Source of the DNA: Agrocybe praecox
Lineage: Eukaryota; Basidiomycota; Agaricomycetes; Agaricales; Agrocybaceae
Direction of reading: 5' to 3'
NCBI GenBank assembly: GCA_964017145.1
Contig: OZ024845.1
Coordinates: 992,001-1,056,000 of the forward strand
Length of the DNA stretch: 64,000 nt
The notes beneath the pieces were generated by a model, which was given only the letters and a program-made list of their open reading frames with translations, ran no database searches and was not told the origin of the DNA. This document shows positions 31,038 to 42,061 of this stretch, piece after piece (the stretch's first letter is position 1; each line of letters opens with the position of its first letter). Made by a program: the position numbers and the translations under genes.

Positions 31038-32984
31038 TTAGTTCCCATACATCCCTTCTTCTTTATAATTGTATGTATCGTTAATGACATTCACGTCAAA
31101 AGGAATTTCTTCGCTTGACATGGCCTTGATTGTTTTCGCAACAGATGACACCACCTCCGGGTCGTGGCGAGTTTTGGATGACTTGAGTTCGAAGATAAAA
31201 TATTTGCCTTCTGGCAATGTCACATTCCGTATGCTATTTGTTTTGGAGCGACGGGCCACAAGATTTGCGTAACGTTTTGTCTGGATATCGTGGTCTTCCA
31301 ATGATGCACGGGACCGTCCAATCGTGCCGAGCTGAAGAGGATACCACAACGTCAAAACCAGCAAATTAGGGAGGAGTAGCCTGTCGATGTCTTCCGACTC
31401 ATCTGTGTTCTCGACCAATGCTTCCAATATTTTGGAATCATCTTCAATCCATTCGACGAAGTTCGGTTTTTTTAGATTGTGGATCTCGAGGTGATACAGG
31501 TGAAAAGGAAGTGAACACAGCAAAGGGCGCACCACATCATCCTCTATAGAAACACGGACCAAAGACAAGTGAGTCAAAAGCTTCGTGTTCGAAAAAATTG
31601 CTGCCATTTTCTCCCAATGCAAGAACGAGGCCCTGTTTCGTATGTACATCGTGAGGACATCATCTGTGCGATGAACTATTCGGCAGGGGCGTGTACTCTT
31701 GAAACGGAAGGAATTCAGGTTGTATAAGATGAGACCTTCCAGGATGACGTCCACGTTCCCAAAGACACCGGTGCAAATTTCCAGACTCTCCAAATTGTGA
31801 AGAATAGTTTGTTGATATGGGTTTGTCAGAGGGTTGGTGCCACTGTATCTATATACATTCCCGTGTACCGGCAGCAGAAACTCTGCAATGCAAGTCTTCA
31901 TGCGTTTGCAATGGGATAGAAACACCTTCCACCAGTAGATGTAATCTTCAAATCTATCGTTATCATCAAGCATGACAAGACGTAAACGGAAGTCAAGAAT
32001 CTGGTGAGTGGGTACAACCACGTTGGCAATGCGGCGTAAATCGAGAAATAAGGAAGTCAGCTTTGGGCATTTCTTGAACAATACTAGCGTTTTATCGTTC
32101 AGCGCGTCTCCTATGTCCAGATCGCATATTAATAACTTCAGTTGCCGCAGTTCAGCGAAAGAATGATCGGTCGGTTCCAATCCTGCGAGGGTTGTATATA
32201 ACGCTCTTGACACCACATTAAGCTCCAGCTCATCGCATCGTACAAATGCTGGGGACAGAATTTCCATAATTGTCTTGTTGTGTTTGTCAGATTCGACACT
32301 TCTGACTAATTTGTCCCATAATTGAAGTTTCAATGGTCTTGATTGAGAATTATCAGTGACCATGCGAATCAAGTTTTGCAAGTTGGTTGTTGAACTTTCG
32401 TAACGCATCAAATTGAACCCGGAATAATTCCAAAGCGACGACTGATTGATGGCTACATCGCGCCATGTCTTGCAAATTCGACAAAGAAGCAGTGGGGCGA
32501 CCTTGGGCCTTATCCTGTATTCTTTCTTGTCGAGGCACATGGAGAAAATTATGTTCAAGATGTCTTGCGGCAGTGAACGTATTGGTGCAGTAAGGGATGC
32601 ACCAGCAACAATGAGGTCCTGTTTCTCCCTGATACGACAAGATAGTCGAGCAATTTCCCGACAGGATTCCATAATGATTGCCTTGTGTTCCTCGATCTTT
32701 TTACTTGCAGTTGCAATAGCGACATTACACCGCTCCTGTAGGCGTGTAATAGGCTCGATTTCGATGGAACTCGGTATTTCATGGGTTCCTTTATAGTATC
32801 TGTCGAAGAGGGAATCAACCGACGGTATCTGTAGCAAGTCAGCGAGCGAAAGGATCCACAACGGGCAACCGCACCTGGGTGGGTAATACCGGTTCAGTAA
32901 AGAAAGATTCCTCAGCCAAAACTTGGGACGACCAGCCCTTATCGTTGTCCATCCGAGCCTTAACACGGTATGTGTGTACTCCAT
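31038..32984 (-). CDS. F-box protein, Agaricales type
   Basis: One long frame of up to 648 residues. Residues about 78-125 form a coiled-coil region typical of this family (R-L-Q-E-R-C ... I-R-E-K-Q-D-L-I). The F-box follows at about 133-185: T-A-P-I-R-S-L-P-Q-D-I-L-N-I-I-F, then L-L-L-C-R-I-C-K-T-W-R-D-V-A-I-N-Q-S-S-L-W. The remainder is leucine-rich and irregular, likely a substrate-binding horseshoe. Such proteins link substrates to SCF ubiquitin ligases through Skp1. The true start is uncertain: the first 40 residues of the open frame look less protein-like, and a splice acceptor at about 32830 (CTACAG before I-P-S-V-D-S) or an upstream exon is possible. Targets unknown. Confidence 0.72.
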   Translation of the reverse strand: MEYTHTVLRLGWTTIRAGRPKFWLRNLSLLNRYYPPRCGCPLWILSLADLLQIPSVDSLFDRYYKGTHEIPSSIEIEPITRLQERCNVAIATASKKIEEHKAIIMESCREIARLSCRIREKQDLIVAGASLTAPIRSLPQDILNIIFSMCLDKKEYRIRPKVAPLLLCRICKTWRDVAINQSSLWNYSGFNLMRYESSTTNLQNLIRMVTDNSQSRPLKLQLWDKLVRSVESDKHNKTIMEILSPAFVRCDELELNVVSRALYTTLAGLEPTDHSFAELRQLKLLICDLDIGDALNDKTLVLFKKCPKLTSLFLDLRRIANVVVPTHQILDFRLRLVMLDDNDRFEDYIYWWKVFLSHCKRMKTCIAEFLLPVHGNVYRYSGTNPLTNPYQQTILHNLESLEICTGVFGNVDVILEGLILYNLNSFRFKSTRPCRIVHRTDDVLTMYIRNRASFLHWEKMAAIFSNTKLLTHLSLVRVSIEDDVVRPLLCSLPFHLYHLEIHNLKKPNFVEWIEDDSKILEALVENTDESEDIDRLLLPNLLVLTLWYPLQLGTIGRSRASLEDHDIQTKRYANLVARRSKTNSIRNVTLPEGKYFIFELKSSKTRHDPEVVSSVAKTIKAMSSEEIPFDVNVINDTYNYKEEGMYGN

Positions 32985-33971
32985 TTGGGGGTGGTGGATG
33001 TTCTAGTACTGGAAAGACATCTAAAAAATAGTCTGGAATTAGATGCATGTTGGAAGTTAAATTGAGACTACCCACGGAAACCTGTAACTTCAATGAGCCA
33101 CTGTGTCGCGGAAGGAAACTATAAATCATGACATACTGATCGCCGTATTTGTCATTGCAACTTGCTCTGATGATTTCATAGGGATGGAATGCTGATCTTT
33201 ACTTGCGCTCACCACGGCTGGCAATGTCTCGTTACGGTTGACCACTGACTGTAGCAATGCTGCCAAGATGCTACTTCCAAATGAGTATGTTGTCAACTTT
33301 CCGTTTCTTTCATAGCCTGACAAAAACGCTAGGAACAGGTGAAATAAGAAGCGTACCTTGATTGAAGCTAGGACGAATGTGAGGACTATAGGACTTGGCG
33401 GCGTATGTCAAACCTTTACGGATGCCCGATCCAAGTTGAACAAGTTGAACCAAGAAGTTGCGATTTGTTACTCTATTTGGATATGTCGGATATATTTATC
33501 TGTTTGTGGCAGGAACAGATAATGTGTTATTTTTTGCATGTTTATTGCACAGACATACATCGGGGCCTGCAGTGACAGGACATTGAACAGTGCTGCCGCA
33601 AACAACTTGAACGAGTAGCGGGGCCTTATTTTTCTGACGGAGCTTATATACGCGTCGGAGATGCCAACCTGTTTGCACCATTAATAACAAGAATTAACGG
33701 AAGACGTATGATTTGGTGATCTATGCTTGTTTTTTTGACATCGATCTTTGATGATTGCCCTACGAGCATGCATTGAATTATTTCCACCAAACCAAGGCGT
33801 TATCTTGTCATAACCCAGTAACCCAGGCCTTCAGGGCAAGTATCGCAGACATCGACATTGAATAAACCGTCATATATCTTGGCCAGTGTTGCCTTTGGCA
33901 ATTTTTAGATTTGTCATTTTTGAAGTCGAAGAAATTTTGAAGAGCGTTGAGTACCAAGCACCAAGCGTGGT
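32985..33971. other. Mostly unassigned; contains an orphan ORF pair
   Basis: Apart from the possible remnant at 33126-33476, nothing supported. The minus frame 32839-33129 overlaps the F-box 5' end in another frame; 33496-33690 encodes a Cys-containing peptide without a family. Confidence 0.35.
33126..33476 (-). other. Orphan spliced ORF or gene remnant
   Basis: On the minus strand two open stretches (about 33476-33357 and 33316-33126) join through a 40-nt GTACGC...CAG intron. They give a peptide of about 100 residues with ordinary composition (V-Q-L-V-Q-L-G-S-G-I-R-K-G-L-T, then T-T-Y-S-F-G-S-S-I-L-A-A-L-L). There is no clear start codon upstream and the frame stops soon after N-T-A-I-S. 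I recognise no family. It may be the 3' part of a decayed gene. Confidence 0.25.
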
Positions 33972-36488
33972 CTATGCGCTTTCAACCAGACCTTCATTTT
34001 CCTCCGACCCCCTCGTATTATCCTCTTCCTTCAAGCGCTCCGCCACTCTTTGAACCTCGAGATTCCAGTCGGTCCGCAAGCATATCCAACAGCCTATCAC
34101 CGCTGTGTATATGAGCGCAAAGGTTGCCCCAATCCAGAGACCTCGAAGCTTCATGTGCTGATTAAACGCCAGATATAAACCAAGCGGTATCCCTAAGAAC
34201 GAATGGGTCAACTTAATTCCAAATTCTGGAACGATGCAATGGACTGACCAAAAACGTAATAGGCGCTGTAACATCGGCGTATACTATCAGAAAAAGTATA
34301 TCGATTAAAAGCGCACAAAACTGACCTTAAATTCATTAAAGCGCCCAAGTGCTGACACAAAGACAATTCATCAGGAAACCATTCGTCTTTTACTATCAAG
34401 TTGACCACACACCTGCTTGCCAATAGCCCTCAAACCACCAGCGCTATAGCCAGACATGCCATCGAAGATTTGGAACATCGCAAGGATAGGCATGATGGAC
34501 GCTACGAGTTTGACGACCTCTATATAATATTTGGGTAATCAGCGGTGTGGCATATACCCCATATTCAAATTGGAAACAAACCTGGATCGCTGTTAAAGAT
34601 ATAAGCCCACTTATGCCGGAAAATGATGAATATCGCGCTGTAGAATAAAGCGACCGTAAACCATACGTTCGATAATAAAACGGTAGAACCTACCTCGTAA
34701 TGCTCATAATAAAAAACGTCAAGTAGAAAGCCGTTTTCGCGGCTATACTCGCCTGTTTAGCTCTCCCTTCTCCAAGTAAATTTCCAATTCTAGAGAAAGT
34801 GGTCGGTTAAGGAAGTAAGTGAATACGATTCCCATCAACGGAGTCATGGTACGTACCGAACGGCCGTGGCCATACTGAGGGCAAAAGGAGCCTGATAGGT
34901 CGTCGAAGACGATATTACAAGGACCGATTGAGAAGCGAGAGCCACAGGACCAAAGCTGCAAAAAAAAGCTGTTAAGCAAAACAAATTGTTTATCTCTCAT
35001 AGATGTGTTTACTCACAAGGAAGCACAGAGTGTTATAATTTCCCAAGCCCACCATTCCGATGCTATCTGAGCTATGATATCCTTAAGAGTCAATTTCTGG
35101 GAAGATTTAGATTTAGATTTATTGTCAAACGCACCAACACCGCTCAAACCAAGGCGAATCAGGATTGGAAGGTTGGAGAACACACGGCGTGAAGGAGGGC
35201 ACCAGGCAGTTTTTGGAGCGTATAATACTGCATAAACGACAGTTATAATTGCGATTAAATTATAAGATATGGCGATAGCTATCGGGGCGCCGATGAAGCC
35301 CAGTCGAATGGATTCAGGGCCCCACACTAAGATAATAGACGTTTGAATCAAGAACGACGACGGCAGAGCACATCGTAGAATCTTACGTACCCAGAGCCCA
35401 GTTGAGAAATGCGTTTATGGGGACCACCACCATTACGATAGTTGTCGGCACAGTCAATAATCCTGTGAATCACGCTCAGCTCACGAAGTACTCGAACATA
35501 TTAAAGAGAATGCATCATACATACCTTGTGATTGAAAGTAACGTCTACAAACATAGTACAAAGTGGCTCGTCTTCGATAACCGAACATGGCATAATCTGT
35601 ACCACTTACCGGCTGATGTTATTGAATGCATAGGCTATCATGAACAAAAAGTAGAATCAAATCAGTCCATTGTGTACATATGATGAAAGATGAATTATTG
35701 ATCCACATACCTGGGAGAGAGAAAGATAGCCAACGCAAATAGACTGACGCAAGGTGCGCGATTTGCGGGTCTTGCTTGAGAGACAGAAGAATCCTCTCCG
35801 CATTAAACCAGACGATGTAAATAGGCTAGTTGAACGTCAAACTAGGGCCAATGGTATTATCAGAAAACGTACAATCAACAATATAGACATAAGAACGGCT
35901 GATAGGATATTAGTATATAGACCATACGGACGGGTGGTATATGATGATGGTGACCCACTCATTCTCTGCGCCCAAAGACCAACAAGATGAGGTTCCGGGG
36001 AGGTCCAAGCAGGCGGCAGCAAAGTGTCCAAGGCACTAACGAACCCCAGTATAACACTAAACGCACTAACACTCGCAGTCATAACTCCCAACGAAGCAGC
36101 AGCCAACGCCTCTGTCGAGATGTGTCCAATGGAAATAGCAGACACCGTAAGGAGCGAGTGTTGCATCGCATGAGTGCTACAGCATCATAGTTGAGCAAAA
36201 TAATTCTCTGGGGCTCATATTGAATAAGAACAAGAACACGAACCCAAAGATCGGCAAAGCAAATTTCGATATGACCCAGAGCTCTTTCCTAAACACGTCA
36301 ATTTTGGATCCACTGTCCTCCCTGTCCCCGTCTTCACTCGAATTAGGACTATCAACAGTCGCGGGTCTGCCTAAGAGAGACGTTCTTTCCGTAGCATCGC
36401 GATGGTCCACGCGTCTTCCTTGACTTGAAGAAGAACCTCCACCCTGATGAGCTAGAGGGACTTGGTCGACATTATCCTCGGTCGACAT
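33972..36488 (-). CDS. MATE-family transporter A
   Basis: First (3'-most) of four tandem paralogues. About eleven short exons encode roughly 500 residues. The N-terminal tail (MSTEDNVDQVPLAHQ...) is hydrophilic and contains T-E-R-T-S-L-L. It is followed by the L-W-x-x-x-K-F-A-L-P-I-F-G first helix, then A-I-S-I-G-H-I-S-T-E-A-L-A-A-A-S-L-G, I-R-L-G-F-I-G-A-P-I-A-I-A-I-S-Y-N, and the C-terminal I-P-L-G-L-Y-L-A-F-N. These are MATE exporter signatures (fungal Erc1-like group): twelve helices, drug or metabolite export coupled to protons or sodium. The T-L-L splice after F-G uses GTTCGT rather than the GTAAGT or GTTAGT of its relatives. It is the most diverged of the four. Substrate unknown. Confidence 0.82.
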
Positions 36489-37812
36489 GACTCGGAAACG
36501 AAGCGAAGAGAGAATGGAGAAGAAAAAACGTAAGGGCTCTCATGTTTTCGAATAAATCATGACTCGCTCGCGGACCCGGTTGCCTTATGTGTTGCGTATA
36601 AATATGGACGTGATTAGAGGCTGATATAGATAGCTGTGATTAGGCTCGTGACCAGCCGTTACCTGTCAAACTCCGCTTTATGCCGAGAGCAGCCGCGAGC
36701 ATCTCCAGGTAACGGCTGGGAGCAACGGGGCGATTTAGTAGGGTCACGCCTTGTCACACGAGACTTAGAATTATTTCGAACTGCTTACAGCTGTCAAGTT
36801 CACACTTTGCGTTACTGGCCAATGTTCCTCTACCTTTTTCCCGCCATTTTAATGACCGGAACTATCTCTACATTTTTTTATCATCGATGCCTGTCACAAG
36901 TTTGAATTTGCGCAGAATCCACTCCTTTCGGGCAATTTCGGAAGGGAGAAGTTGAACCGTGCTACATACAAAACTTTTGCTTAAGCTCGGCAAATTGGCA
37001 AATTTTCTTTTGTTTCAGTAATTTATGTTAATGGTACGGAATAATAGGTCAATTTTTAATCAATTATGTTCTTACTCAAAATCTCAATATCATGGGTACT
37101 GGCCCATGGATTATTATCATGATGATAGGCTTTATGCGGGCCATAAATTGGCTCTCAAGTTTTGGGTGAACTTTCCACAGCCATTCAAGTAATGACTCTA
37201 ATGAGTACCGTTGTCTATGAGTTAATTTAATTTGTAAAATTTATGTTTTTCAATGTATACTATTATTATAACAAGTTTATGGACCATCTATGAGTTGTTA
37301 AGAGTGACGAATGTTGAGTGTGGAAAGAGAGAGGAAAGATTTTGACGAAATGATGCACGCGCAAAATACGAAATTTCACTAAGTCCCTGTCACGCAGGGG
37401 GCCTTCCTCTAAATCGTCCCCGTAACTCCCAGTCGTTAGGTGGTGATGCCCCTTTTCACAGTCCGATTGATGTCCGCTTGATGTTAGGAAGCCAAACAAT
37501 GCAGCGATTAAGTAATGGACAATGACAAATCACCACCTAACGTACTGGTCGCGAGTCTAAGCTGTGATTGTCGCGACTTAAGATTTCATTTCCCACGCAT
37601 TTGATTACGGTTTACAGACTACACCTCTTTTCTTTTCTTCCCGAAGTCAAAGTCGGAGATTATCGATCATGTTCTGCGTCGTAAAAAGAAGAAAAAGGTA
37701 GAGTAACTTATAGCAATACAGGTATGCTTAATCTATGGTTTGCCTGACTAGCTATCCTCCACACATCGTGTCTGCATAATGCAAAGGATAATAATGAATA
37801 ATAATGTTATTT
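36489..37812. other. Spacer between MATE A and MATE B
   Basis: Promoter of MATE A plus the 3' region of MATE B. Partly AT-rich (about 36960-37270). Holds an inverted repeat (36652-36719). Frame 37266-37499 (-) has no domain. Confidence 0.45.
36652..36719. repeat. 14-bp perfect inverted repeat upstream of MATE A
   Basis: CCAGCCGTTACCTG at 36652-36665 is exactly reverse-complemented at 36706-36719 (CAGGTAACGGCTGG), with a 40-base spacer. It lies about 165 bases upstream of the MATE A ATG, so it could be a paired regulator site or a hairpin. Confidence 0.8.
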
Positions 37813-40356
37813 TTACACAGTATGAAGGAGCCCTCTATTTTCCTCCATCATCGCACGTTCGTCCCCTTTCAACCTCTCCTTGACCTTCTTCATCTCTTCA
37901 TCCCAGTCAGTGCTCAAGCTCACCCACGAGCCTATGACCGAGCAATAGATCAACGAGAACGTCAGGCCGGCCCAGAGACCATACAAGTCCATGTGCAGGT
38001 TGAACGCGAGGTACACTCCAAGAGGGATACCTACAATAAAAGGCACATCCATATCAGACTTCTGCTTTGTTACACCTCTAATAAAATGAGAACTTACCAA
38101 AGAAATAATACGCGCTATCAACCAAGGATGCATGCTTAACCAATCACTCATACAACGATACTAACCAATAAAGCTTACCTCAAATTCAGCAGCGCACCCA
38201 AGAACTAACAAACAGCATATACTCAGCCATCTTCCCCCTCAACAACAACAAATCACATCCCACTCACCTGCTTGCCCAAAGCCCTCATAATACCCCCCGT
38301 TACACCCGCCAACCCATCAAATATCTGGAAAAGAGCGACGATAGGCATGATGTACGCCACCATTTGGACGACCTCTGCATACACATTGATGATCGCGATG
38401 TCAGTTGATATTCACACAAACAAGGAGTAAAACAGAATAGAAAGAAAGAAAAAGAGAATGGATTGAACGAACCAGGATCATCGTTGAAGATATACGCCCA
38501 TTTATGGCGGAAAACGAAAAACATCGTGCTATATTGAAAGTTAGACCATTAAAATTTAACAAGCCTCAGCACCAAAACAAACTGACCTCGTAAAACACGC
38601 AACCAACGACGTGACCAACATAGCCGCTTTAGCAGCTACACCCGCGCGTACACCGTTCCCTTCTCCCAGTAAATTTCCAATTCTATATAAGTAAGATGTT
38701 AATGAGCCTTTGTGATAATCGAATGAGCAAAATAATCCGAACGCACCTCACAGCAGTAGCAATACTAAGAGCGAACGGAGCCTGATAGGTCGTCGATGCC
38801 GATATCAACAGGACAGATTGAGCAGCGAGAGTTACAGGTCCAAGTCTGACACATGATGCCCAATGTGATCAGCACATTGTGATTTTTTATTTTATTGAAA
38901 CAGACGTACAAAGAAGCCGCAAGCGCGACCAACTCCCAAGCCCACCACTCCGAAGCCGTTTGTCCTGAATTGCACTCCAGATCAGAACAAAAGAAAGAAA
39001 GAAAGAATATCTTTTATTTTTATGTCACTCACCAACACCGCTCAACCCAAGTCTAACCAAAACGCCTAGGCTGGTAAACATCCGCCTTGACAAAGGATAC
39101 CAAGCAGTATTTGGCGCGTACAACACTCCATAACCAACGGACAGGATTGCGATAAGGTTGAACGAAATGGCTGTCGCTATCGGTGCCCCGATGAATCCTA
39201 GTCGAATCGGTGCAGGGCCCCACACTGTTACACCATAAATACAACTCGATCAATCAGGCGTATCGTATTAAGCTGGTCAAAACGGATTTACCTAGAAGCC
39301 AGTTGAGAAGGACATTAACCGGAGCTACGAGCAATACAATACGTGTGGGGACCGCAAATAGTCCTGAAAAGAGGTGGAAGGGACATGAATGGTCAGTTTT
39401 CGGGCACCGCGGAGGTTGGATTCATTAATTTATGACATCCATGTACATACCTTGAGACTGAAAATAACGCCTGCGGCCGACAACGTCAATGAGTCATATG
39501 ATGGAAAAAAGGCATCATCACTTACCGGCTGATACAATTAAATGCGTAGGCTATACGCAAAATATCAACACAGAAATGCGATAAATATTATTGAGAAGTC
39601 GCTGACCTGGGAGAGCCAGAGCCATGCAACGCAGATACACGGAGGCAAGATGCGCGACTTCTGGGTCTTGTTTGAGGAGGAGAAGAATTGGCTCCGCGTT
39701 GAACCAAATGAGGTACATGGGCTAAAATGAACGTCAACATTCACAAATCATCCATCACACCGCACGTGTCGGGGAAAAACATACGAATAACAACGCAGCG
39801 ATAACGACAGCTGTGGGAATGAAATGAGATGAGTTTTTCGAAAAGAAAAGAAAAGACCACGGATATCGATATGACTGACTCATTCGCTGGGACCAAAGTC
39901 CGACAAGGTGGGGTTGAGAAGAAGTCCAAGCTGACGGGAGTATGGTGTCCAGGGCACTGACGAACCCCTGAATAATGCTAAATCCAGTGACGCCAGCGGT
40001 CATTGTACCCAGGGTGGCTGCAGCCAATGCTGTGGTTGAGATGTGCCCAAGAGAGATAGCTGACGCTGTCATAAGTGAATACTCCATAGTTTGTGTTCTA
40101 CAACCCATGAGCTAGTTATCAACGGCATCATAACGAAAACTTACCCAAAGATTGGGGAGGCGAATCGCACCAAAGTCCAAAGTTCTTGTCTGAGCATAGC
40201 TGCTTTCGAATCGTCCTGAGATACAGAGTCGCGTTCGTTAGTGGTCGTGCCATTTAAGAGAGGCGTTCGTTCCGTAGGCGCAAGTTCGTCGTGCTTGCGT
40301 TGTTCATCCGTTTGACCCAGGGAAGAGGAAAGAGTGGTGTGCCTCTCGGACGACAT
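37813..40356 (-). CDS. MATE-family transporter B
   Basis: Second of four tandem paralogues. About twelve exons, joined mainly by 45-85-nt introns, give roughly 500 residues. The N-terminus (MSSERHTTLSSSLGQTDEQ) includes P-T-E-R-T-P-L-L. Helix 1 is L-W-T-L-V-R-F-A-S-P-I-F-G; exon 2 reads T-M-E-Y-S-L-M-T-A-S-A-I-S-L-G-H-I-S-T. Later exons encode P-M-Y-L-I-W-F-N-A-E-P-I-L, R-Y-F-Q-S-Q-G, A-P-I-R-L-G-F-I-G-A-P-I, A-S-E-W-W-A-W-E, A-A-Q-S-V-L-L-I, I-G-N-L-L-G-E-G-N, and a final I-P-L-G-V-Y-L-A-F-N. Several introns carry pyrimidine or AAAG microsatellites (for example near 38990-39010 and 39838-39856). The C-terminal tail is charged. Closest in sequence to copies C and D. Confidence 0.86.
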
Positions 40357-42061
40357 TGGGGGCGAAGGGGAGACGATGCTTTCCAGTATCAGGTACTTTA
40401 TGTACCCTCGGCCGCGGAACTTTTACACAATCTCGCTAAGCCATACAGAGCGGAATTGATAGATAGGTATGGAGATAATCGCTAACATATGTCGGAGAAA
40501 AGTTCCCATTGGCCCCGGCTCGAAGAGTCCTTAGCTTGAAGGTTTGTTTTTTTTGACCTTTTTATAGCTGAGTACCAGTGTGTTCTCGTAACGGTGTGTA
40601 TGTTTAGAAATGGCCGTGTAATGTTTTAACCATCCTGAACCCAACGGATCCTAGGTAACAATACGTCAAGCTTCACGCCTTAAAAGGAGACACAAAGAAG
40701 GTCAACCAGGAAGGTCAATGGCTTGCAATCAGGTTCGATAGGTGATAACTGAGTGGAAGAAGGAATGAAAGTTCAGAAACCATCGACTTCGCCCTAGCAG
40801 CGTTCCAAATACAGACAAACAGGCTATCCCTCGCCATCCCTGAGCCCTCGGGAGTCGATCGGACCAGGGACCTCCGATTTCAAGACTCCAGAGTCCCTCT
40901 TGATGAATCTTTCCAGCTTCATAGTCAGGTGGTTCCTTTCCTTCTTCCAAGTTACCACGGATAACTAATGTCGTACGACATTTACAATCAGCTCCAAGAA
41001 TCAATGAACGACTTTTCGCATCTTGTTCGCATGAGCATTTAAGTTCAGAGGGTCGATATGATACATCGACTCTAGTCTCTCAGGCTATCTCACATGGGGA
41101 CTCGGGACACACAATGACAACTTAAAGCTGCCCGGCTCATTCACCATGTCATTGGCGTACTCATATGCGCATATAGGAACCACTTTCAACCCATTACGTT
41201 CGGTAATTTTGCTTCACCCATCTGGTCATGGTACATCCCAACAAGTTGCCCACCAAAGCAAAAAGGAAACATCAATCACTGTCTACACTCTGGGCTCCTG
41301 GCCTGACTTGACCCGACGTCTTCTTCCTTTAGAATCTTCCGGGTTTCGCAGACGAGTCGGACCACACTGGACTCAACAACCTTCGATATTTCAATTCCGA
41401 AGGAATCAAGCTAAGAATTGATATTATTGAATATTGACTCTTACTAGTGGCTCGCCGCTGCCCGAAGAGTTTTAATCTAGAAGCCTGCCCGCACCAAAAC
41501 CTTCGATCTTTCAATCGAACGCAGCAATTGCACACGACCCGGTCAACGCCACAGCGATGACGATTTTTCAAAAACGCCACTTGGAGACAGGGATATAATT
41601 AGACTGCGTTGCATTGTTCAATGGGTGTTATAGATATCAGTCTACAGCTAGATAGATGATACTTCGATTGATGTATCGTCTTGTAAGTACAATGCCAATG
41701 CCAGTCTACTCAGACCTTGATCTTTTAAAATAAAAAATCCCGCACGCATCACCCCAAAAATTACTTTTCCGACCAATGTTCAAATACGTCCGATTAGCGC
41801 CCTTTAGCGGGTAGAGCGCTTCGAGAACCGAAATTGTGCTCGCTGCTCCATGGAGAAGGTTGCACTCTACGTTTCAACATCTAAAAAATATATTACATTA
41901 CAACAACGATACAGCATCTAGTATACCGTATCCAATAAATTATTGTCTCTTAAGCCTAACCTCTAGACGGTAACGCGACATCGTGCTATGCCCTCTTGAG
42001 CCAACAACCAACAAAGCAGCAGCAGAAGCAGCAGAAGATAAAAAAGGGGAACAACACAATT
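40357..42061. other. Spacer between MATE B and MATE C
   Basis: 1.7 kb without a supported gene. The first 180 bases share blocks with the upstream region of MATE D (see findings). Short frames such as 40729-41004 and 41146-41421 have no domain. A GGGTAGAGCGC word near 41813 resembles a tRNA D-arm but no tRNA folds around it. Confidence 0.45.

Noticed and set aside
41800..41880. tRNA-like D-arm word (GGGTAGAGCGC)
   Set aside because: No T-arm GTTCRA box, anticodon arm or acceptor stem can be drawn around it.
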